DNA of 64,000 bases from Eriocheir sinensis (taxonomy: Eukaryota > Arthropoda > Malacostraca > Decapoda > Varunidae): the NCBI RefSeq assembly GCF_024679095.1, contig NW_026110530.1, positions 645,001-709,000 on the forward strand, given 5' to 3'. Shown here in pieces: positions 50,001 to 59,000 of this stretch; the first letter of the stretch is position 1; each line of letters opens with the position of its first letter. The notes under the pieces were generated by a model. The model was not told the DNA's origin, ran no database searches, and saw only the letters and a list, made by a program, of their open reading frames with translations. Both the position numbers and the translations under genes were made by a program.

Positions 50001-53000
50001 TATCATGTGTTTGAATATACCCTAAACTTAACCTAACATTACCTAACAAAACCAAAACAAACACAATAAGTTTTGACTCAGAGAATTCATATATGCTTCC
50101 TTATCAATGAGACTTTCTATACAATAAAGTGAGGTCATTCTTTGTTGGTTTATACCATAAGGTGCTGGCTATCATGTGTTTGAAGATACCCTAAACTTAA
50201 CCTAACCTAACAAACCCCAAACAGTTACTATAGGTCTTGACAAAGAAAATTCATATATGCTTCCTTACTAAAGAGACTTTCTATACAACAAAGTGAGGTC
50301 ATTCTTTGATGATTTATACCAAAAGGCGCTGGCTATCATGTGTTTGAAGATACCCTAAACTTAACCTAACATTACCTAACAAAACCAAAACAAACACTAT
50401 AGGTCTTGACTCAGAGAAATCATATATGCTTCCTTATCAATGAGACTTTCTATACAATAAAGTGAGTTGTGTGATACTGATGCTCCCTCTTTCAACACAC
50501 AAGTGCATCTTACCTCTCTGTGCCTGTGCCATCATGCCATTCAGCCACTTGACATAGCCAGGAATGGGTGAAAGACTGGAGAACTGATTCATATTGGGAA
50601 ACTCCGCCTTCAGTTCATGTACCACTCGCTTGATGAGATAGTTCCCGAGTTCAATGCCCTGGAAGTAGAATAATTTAAGTTTTCCAAGGCTTGACTCCAC
50701 TCTGCCTAGATGGTAATGATGCTTTGATGCTCTTGATAATAGTTAACTGAGGTGAATTAGTGTTTTTTTTATATAGTAGAAGAATAATTTAAGTTTTCCA
50801 AGGCTTGACTCCACTCTGCCTAGATGGTAATGATGCTTTGATGCTCTTGATAATAATTAAGGGAGGTGAATTAGTGTTGTTTTTTTATATAGTAGAAGAA
50901 TAATTTAAGTTTTCCAAGGCTTGACTCCACTCTGCCTAGATGGTAATGATGCTTTGATGCTCTTGATAATAATTAACTGAGGTGAATTAGTGTTTTTTTT
51001 ATATAGAAGAAGAATAATTTAAGTTTTCCAAGGCTTGACTCCACTCTGCCTAGGTGGTAATGATGCTTTGATGCTCTCGATAATAGTTAACTGAGGTGAA
51101 TTAGTGTTTTTTTTTATATAGAAGAAGAATAATTTAAGTTTTCCAAGGCTTGACTCCACTCTGCCTACTATGGGTTTCACTGGCCGTGTTACACTGTTTT
51201 TCGCAAATAATTCCTAAACAAATTGTCGGATCAGTATGGTATTTCAACACCAAGCCTTTTACACCCCTACATAATTTATGACCCACATATCATATTGCTA
51301 TATCGTTCTGAAGAGTTTACTCTTGTATATTAAGCCAAAGCCAGGAGGTCACGTCTACACTTTCAGAGGACGCGTCCCCACCCCCAAACACCCCACTACC
51401 CTCCATATTTCCCCCTCCATCCTCCTTCGTATCCCTCCCGTCTCCTCCTTACCCTCCCTCCCTCATTAATCTATTTCCTGCCTCTTCCATTATGTTATAC
51501 CGTTTACTTTATGTACTGTACTTATAGCTACATATGTCATATAGGTATGCATCTAAGTAATGCAGTGTGTGCAGCTTTCAATATTACTTAACATGTAACG
51601 TGGGAGTACTGCAAGCTTTCATGGAGGCAAAACGTATATCACGTTGTTCATTACTGTATAACATCATGTTTACGCAAATGTAGTAGGAGGCAAATGTGTG
51701 CTGTAGGTCCTATGGCCAGCCGAATGAACACGCTCTATTTGTATTACCTGTGGCCTTGACTTTCTTGTAATAACTTGTTCTTCTTTAGAACATAGTGTAT
51801 TTATCACACAACATGGTCAAGTTGACATTATATTATTTTGTTGACTTGTGTCGTTCATAACCACAGGGTTCCATATAAATTGCACAATTGTTCTTCTCTG
51901 CATCACTGCATCTTTGTTTATTGATGCCTAATGGTAATAATGGCGTTGTAGCTTTATCAAGTACATTTGAGGCAATAAATATACAAAATATGCTGTGGGA
52001 TATTATGAAGTTACTGTATGTTATACATTGTATTATTTTTATGAAATGAAAGTATTATGATCGATGGCGAAGAACAAATGCCGTCCTGCATCCACGTGGG
52101 CAATGGAGCAACATGCCTGACATCGTTGATGGTTGTTGTGCTTGTGCCTCGGTCCTCAATGCAGGACGTTAAGTCACTTCGTTCACGCCACCCCGGTCGT
52201 GGCGTGACATGACGTATCACTCACTGATTTCATGCTATCAGAGTAGGCGGAGCCCACTACTTTTTTAGTAGAGCATCTTAGTAACTACTATCACCGCCCC
52301 AGACGCCAAACAAGGTAGCAAAACCATTCTAATATTTACTCCGAATGTATTCCGTACCAATGTACGTGATGGTATGTAGTACCATACCTCCTATCAATGC
52401 ACGTGCAAAGGGACGGTGATAAAGGGGTTAAGGGAGACGGGAGGGTGGGTGAGGTATAAGGGTAGGGAGGGAATAGTCTGGGGGTTGGTAGGGGTGTAGG
52501 CGGGCTAGGCAGTACCCACATTCGCGAATGTGCATACGACCTTGGTGACCATGCCTGGCTTGGCTTAATATACAGGAGTAAACTCTTCAGAAACACATAG
52601 CAATATGCTATGTGGGCCATAAATTATGTAGGGGTGTAAAAGGCTTGGTGTTGAAATACCATACTGATCCGACAATTTGTTTAGGAATTATTTGCGAAAA
52701 ACAGTGTAACACGGCCAGTGAAACCCATAGTAGATGGTAATGATGCTTTGATGCTCTTGATAATAGTTAAGTGAGGTGAATTAGTGTTTTTTTATATAGT
52801 ACAGGAAGCAGCTCAATGGTAAAAAAAAGAACTCCCCTAAATCAACCATAGCCAGTCCAACCCCATAAAGGAAAAAAAGGACATTACACGAGAAGAATCA
52901 ACAATGTATACACTCCATTACTTTCAGACATACAGAGCAATGGGCGTTAGTTACAACCATGCTTCATACACCTTTCTCACCTGTAGTCCTTTTTGAGTTG

Positions 53001-56000
53001 ACGTTATGGAGTAAAATATCGCTGTGTTGATGAGGGAAGGGTTCTCAAAGTCTTTCTTCATGCTCTCCTTTTCTGTTGCCAATACGAGGGAAGAGTTAAT
53101 GAGTTCATGTTCACGGAAAGAAACAAGAACCTAAGCTCACATTCTGATAACTGTTATGGCAAGAGTAAGGTAAAGTTGGGGGCACATGCTCTCAAAATCT
53201 TTCTTACTTTTCTCCTTTTCTGTTGCCAATACGAGGGAAGAATTAATGATTTCATGTTCACGGAAAGAAACAAGAACCTAAGCTCACATTCTGATAACTG
53301 TTATGGTAAGAGTAAGGTAAAGTTAGGGGCACATGCTCTCAAAATCTTTCTTACTTTTCTCCTTTTCTGTTGCCAATATGAGGGAAGAGTTAATGATTTC
53401 ACGTTCACGGAAAGAAACAAGAACCTAAGCTCACATTCTGATAACTATTATGGTAAGAGTAAGGTAAAGTTGGGGGCACATGCTCTCAAAATCTTTCTTC
53501 ATGCTCTCCTTTTCTGTTGCCAATACGAGGGAAGAGTTAATGATTTCACGTTCACGGAAAGAAACAAGAACCTAAGCTCACATTCTGATAACTATTATGG
53601 TAAGAGTAAGGTAAAGTTAGGGGCACATGCTCTCAAACTCTTTCTTACTTTTCTCCTTTTCTGTTTCAAATACAGGAGGGAAGAGTTATTGCATGTTCAC
53701 GGAAAGAAACAAGAATCTAAGCTCACATTCTGATAACTGTTATGGTAAGAGTAAGGTAAAGTTAGGGGCACATGCTCTCAAAGTCTTTCTTCATTTTCTC
53801 CTTTTCTGTTGCCAATACGAGGGAAGAGTTAATGATTCATGTTCACGGAAAGAAACAAGAACCTAACCTCACATTCTAATAACTGTTATGGTAAGAGTAA
53901 GGTAAAGTTGGGGGCACATGCTCTCAAACTCTTTCTTCATTTCCTTCTTTTCTGTTTCAAATACAAGAGGGAAGAGTTGTATATGTCACAGAGAGAAACC
54001 CAAACCTAAGTAACTGTTCATCATCATCATTTCGTTTAACGTCCGTTTTCACTCTTCCTGAGCGGTTGGACGCTTTATGGCTCTCCTCCATTCTACTCTG
54101 TCTTCTGCCTGATGCTCATCCAATCCCATCAATGCCAAGTCTTCCTGTATACACCTTCTCCACGTTTTCCTAGGTCTACCAATTGGCCTCCTTCCTTCTA
54201 CCTCCAATCTCTCCAAGACTCCCAGCACTGTATCCTCACCTGCTCCAAACCTAAGTTCACACACTGATAGCTTGTATGGTAAAAGTAAGGTAAAGTTGGG
54301 GGCATACGCTATAGATGTGCATGGTATAGAAGGACAATTACATGAGCATTAGCAACTTCAAACAGTTTTCCATGCCAAGAATTTACAACAAGTGAGGTCA
54401 ATGCAATATAACAACCAAGAATCATGAGACACTAAACCCACACTGACCTATTGATGACGACCTCGAACTCCGAAGGATCTTGCCCATCGAGCATGAGATT
54501 TCGCTGGTGAGGAAGATGTGCAGGACAACCAGAGGCTCCTTGGGCATGCAGGAGTGGGTGAAGGTGAAGCAGCGGCGGTAGGGGCCAACTCGACGCTTGA
54601 GATCCGCCCAGTTGCGCACGGGGTGGACCGCCTCATACTCGGAGATCTAAGGGATGAAGATTAACCTGGTAGCAGCGACAGGCCAAATTTGTGGCTTTAC
54701 TGTGTAGCAGTGACGGGCCAAATTTGTGGCTTTACTGTGTACCAGCGACGGGCCAAATCTGTGGCTTTACCGTGTAGCAGTGACGGGCCAAATTTGTGGC
54801 TTTACCGTGTAGCAGTGACGGGCCAAATTTGTGGCTTTACCGTGTAGCAGCGACGGGCCAAATTTGTGCCATGATATAAACCCCCCAAAATAGATGATAC
54901 ATAAACTGATCACAAATGCATTGATATAGAGTGCTGGAGGGTCTGTGCGCCAGTCGGGTCTGTGCGCTAAGCCCCGCGTTAAATCTCATAACACACAAAC
55001 AAAGTGTTTAAATGGCGGGCCGTAGTTCAAATTTTCCCGCCAGTACCGTTCCAGTGTTGTGTTTGCGCCAGGGAGAGAGAGGCAGTGCGTCTTCCGCTAT
55101 AGTACTGAGGTAAGTTGTCTTCCGCTAACTGTTTCGTTAACACACATGAATATCAGTGTTAGTCACTGCTACCTATTTTGATACAAAACTGACATAACTT
55201 GTCAATCAATTCTTTGTTATAATACATGACTGTCAAATGGTTGAGGATAAACATGCCTGAGTGTCAGCAAATAGGAGAGGGCGTGGGTAGCGCGCAAACC
55301 CGCCACAAACGCTCATGGCGGGTCGCGCGCCCACCAGGCAAAAGCAACACTAGGCTAGAGTGCTTGTTTTGTTTTTGTTTTCTCTTTTTAGGCTATCTGC
55401 ATTTTCAGTTTTTTTTTTTTTTTGGAAAAAATGAAAAAAAAAAAATTCCATTATGCATACACATCCCAGGCTGCCTCACAACCCCTGCCTTCCACATCCC
55501 AGCCTGCCTCACAACCCCTGCCTTACACATCCCAGCCTGCCTCACAACCCTTGCCTTCCACATCCCAGCCTGCTCCACAACCCCTGCCTTACACATCCCA
55601 GCCTGCTCCACAACCTCTGCCTTCTACAAAGAAAAATTCCAAAACGATTGATGATTACCTCACGCTGCCCTCATTCCCGAAGAAAAAAGGATTAAAAAAG
55701 ACCATCGCAGTATTGCCATGCTCAATAAGCGGTGTTGAGTACCGGCAAATGATTGAAGAGAAACAGAGAAAGAAACGAGAGGAGGAGAGGGAGAAAATGG
55801 AAAGAAAAAGAAAGAGAGAAGAGAGAAAAAAAATTATAGAACAAGAAGCTGAAGCAAAGAGAAAGAGAATGGAGGAAAAGAAAAGGCAGAAGGAAAACAA
55901 CAGGAAAGAAAAAGAAAAGAGAAAAAGGAAAGAAAAACGATTCAGGACACTTCAGTATGTTTCCCAAAAGCAGAAAGACAAGGAAACAGAAACTTCAGAG

Positions 56001-59000
56001 AGTGCGGATGAGCCAGTCTTGGACGATGACTCGGATGATGTAATTGATGATATGAACGAGCTCTGTGGAAAATGTCAATGTGAAACAAAAGGAAAGTTAA
56101 GGATAAAATGTGTATTGTGTGACAGCTGGTGGCATGCAGAATGTCTGAGTGAGATGAATTTGAGTGAAAAGTCTCAGGAGGACATTGATACAATGGATAC
56201 TGAGTTTTTTTGTAATAAATGTAATTAGGCTATTTTGATACTGTTGAATGATTTTTTTCACGGAGTATTCTTAAGATTTTCGTTTCGATTTCTGAAAGGC
56301 ATTTATTTGTTATTTTGACACTGTTAAATGAAACATTTCACGGAATATTCTTAAGATTTTCGTTTTTAACTCTGTGAGACATTTATTTGTTATTTTCATA
56401 CTGGTAAATGAAAATTTTCCCAGAGTATTGTTAAGATTTTTGTTTTGTACTCTGTGGGACATTTATTTCTTTATGATATTCATAACTAAAGCACAGTTTT
56501 TATGTTTGTCAATACACTATTTTAAAAAATAAAAAAAAGTTAGTTTGCAATCTTTCATTTATTTTTCCAAAGCTTTTACTCCTTGAGAGGCAAGAGGATT
56601 TATTAACTACCTATTGAGAGTGATTTTGATAGCTTGTAGATTAAAACAAAGAACTTAAGGCACCTAGCGCGATGACCCGACATGCCATAGCGCAGTGACC
56701 CCCCCCTGGCGCAACCCCCTCCTCAACCTAGCGCGTAGACCCGGCTGGGTGGCGCACAGACCCTGCCTAACTTTCCCTTACTTACAGTGCACAATCGGGG
56801 AAACTGCAGTGATTGAGGGTAGCGCGTTACCCGCCATCATGAGCAGACAAAATTTTACACTCCTTGTTAAAATTTCGTTTTTGTATTCAAGTCTGGTGAT
56901 TTTGTAGCAATTTTTTTTCTGCTTAGGGTAGCGCAAACTGCCTCCTCTACTCTATATTATGAAATGGTTTGTGTGAGTGATGATTTTTTCTCATTTTTCT
57001 CACTTAAAGGGACCATTAAGAAACACGATCCCCGCTGCTACCGAGGAGGAGGAGAGCTTGAGGAACTAACCTCTATCTATCTATATCTCCAGCGCCTTGC
57101 TCCCTCACAGCGGCAGAAGTGTCTCCATCTCTCCCTATTCTGGCACTCCTTCTCATCACACTCAATCCTGCTACTTCCGACTCTCTCACTCCAATACTAA
57201 CTCACCCTATTGATCCACTCCACAGGCGGTCTCTCCCTGTTCTGGCACACTCTCTAATCACATTCAACCCTGCTACTTCCGACTCTCTCACTCCAATACT
57301 AACTCACCTATTGATCCACTCCACAGGCAGTCTCTCCCTGTTCTGGCACTCCCTCTCATCACACTCAATCCTGCTACTTCCGACTCTCTCACACCAATGC
57401 TCGCTCACCCTACTGATCCACTTCACGGGCAGTCTTTCCCTGTTCTGGTACTCCCTCTCATCACACTCAATCCTGCTACTTCCGACTCTCTCACTCCAAT
57501 ACTAACTCACCCTACTGATCCACTTCATGGGCAGTCTTTCCCTGTTCTGGTACTCCCTCTCATCACACTCAATCCTGCTACTTCCAACTCTCTCACTCCA
57601 ATACTCGCTCACCCTACTGATCCACTTCACAGGCAGTCTTTCCCTGTTCTGGTACTCCCTCTCATCACACTCAATCCTGCTACTTCCGACTCTCTCACTC
57701 CAATACTCGCACACCCTACTGATCCACTTCATGGGCAGTCTTCCCCTGACTTGCCCTCCCTCAAGCCATCTCTCATAGACATACAGGAACTCACCTTCTG
57801 TAGAATATTGCACGGCGAGTCCCAGGTGATTCGCTGTACCTCCAGAAGGCCGACCGTGAACCACAGCGACAACAACTCCCTCAGGACTGTGTCGAGGGAC
57901 TTTAGGACGGCAGAGGGTGTTGGGTCGGAAGCCTTGGTGTACAGCGTTGCCTGAAAATGTATTGGTTCACAGGTTATTTTATGATTGAGTAGAGGATTGT
58001 GGCCAACGTTGCCAAATTGTCGTACTCAGCCACTTATATTTCCTGACTTCCTACCCCAAAACTGTCTTCTGGGCTCCAATAACGAAACTCATGTATAGTT
58101 ATCGTTAAAAGAGTTATATCCTGATGTTTCTTGGCAATAGCTAGGCGTTAGAAAACAGTAAATACTATGCTTATATTTCCCGACTTCCTACCCCAAAACT
58201 GTCTTCTGGGCTCCAATAACAAAACTCATTTATAGTTATTGTTAAAAGAGTTAGATCTTGATGTTTCTTGGCAATAGTTAGGCGTCAGAAACCAGTAAAT
58301 ACTATGCTCTGAGTACAAGAATCTGGCAACGGTGATTGTGGCTCTGTTAATGATACGTCTGGTGCTTTCAAAATCTGACCATTCCTCTCTGGTTTTTGAG
58401 GATTTTAAGAATAGTAGAAAGCCAGGCCACTCAACACATTTATCATTTCTCTTCCACAGTCTAACTTCCAACACTACACTGCATGAATATATATACACAC
58501 TAGACATGGGGTGTGGATATCGGGGACGTAGATTTCTGTTTTTTGAGCATCCTAAGAATAGTTGAAGGGCTATCCAGTCAATCTCTCCTATAGCTTTCCC
58601 TCATATACTCTTCCAGTCTCTTAACTCCTTGAATATACACACTAGACATGGGGTGTAGATATCTGGGATGTAGATTTCTGTTTTTTGAATATCCTAAGAA
58701 TAGTTGAAGGGCTATCCAGTCAACACATCTATCATTCATCTTCTTTAGCTTTCCCTCACATACTCGCTATCCAGTCAACACATCTATCATTCATCTTCTT
58801 TAGCTTTCCCTCACATACTCTTCCAGTCTCTTAACTCCATGAATGAACACACTAGACATGGGGCGTGAATGTCAAGGGAAGGAGGGTGTGTGGACAAGTA
58901 CAGTCATCCCTCAAATAGCATGGTTTCCAATAGTTAGGTTTCGGTTTTAAACGGATTGTTGTAGAAGATCTTTTAGGATTTTTAAATTTCCTGCTTGTTG

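Larger units (their letters stand above)
54665..57045. mobile_element. TTAA MITE, copy 3, split by a 2-kb element
   Basis: The left TTAA is at 54661-54664. The left part (54665-54927) has five copies of the roughly 46-bp GGGCCAAATTTGTGGC subunit. The right part resumes at 56958 with GAAATGGTTTGTGTGAGTGA, as in the copies at 31.8 and 32.8 kb, and ends in a decayed CTGCTACCGAGG with no TTAA. Confidence 0.7.

Noticed and set aside
48370..50220. Interstitial telomere from the CCTAA runs.
   Set aside because: Only two to four CCTAA copies occur per 169-bp unit; it is part of the repeat body, not a telomeric tract.
53107..53733. A 208-codon plus-strand frame with repeated [11 protein letters not shown].
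   Set aside because: Produced by the 147-bp array, antisense to the MLYCD exon 7 copies; no start context or domain.
57119..57954. Plus-strand frames of 128-185 codons with repeated [15 protein letters not shown].
   Set aside because: They come from the 105-bp array and run antisense over MLYCD exon 5, whose minus-strand frame is supported by homology and phase.
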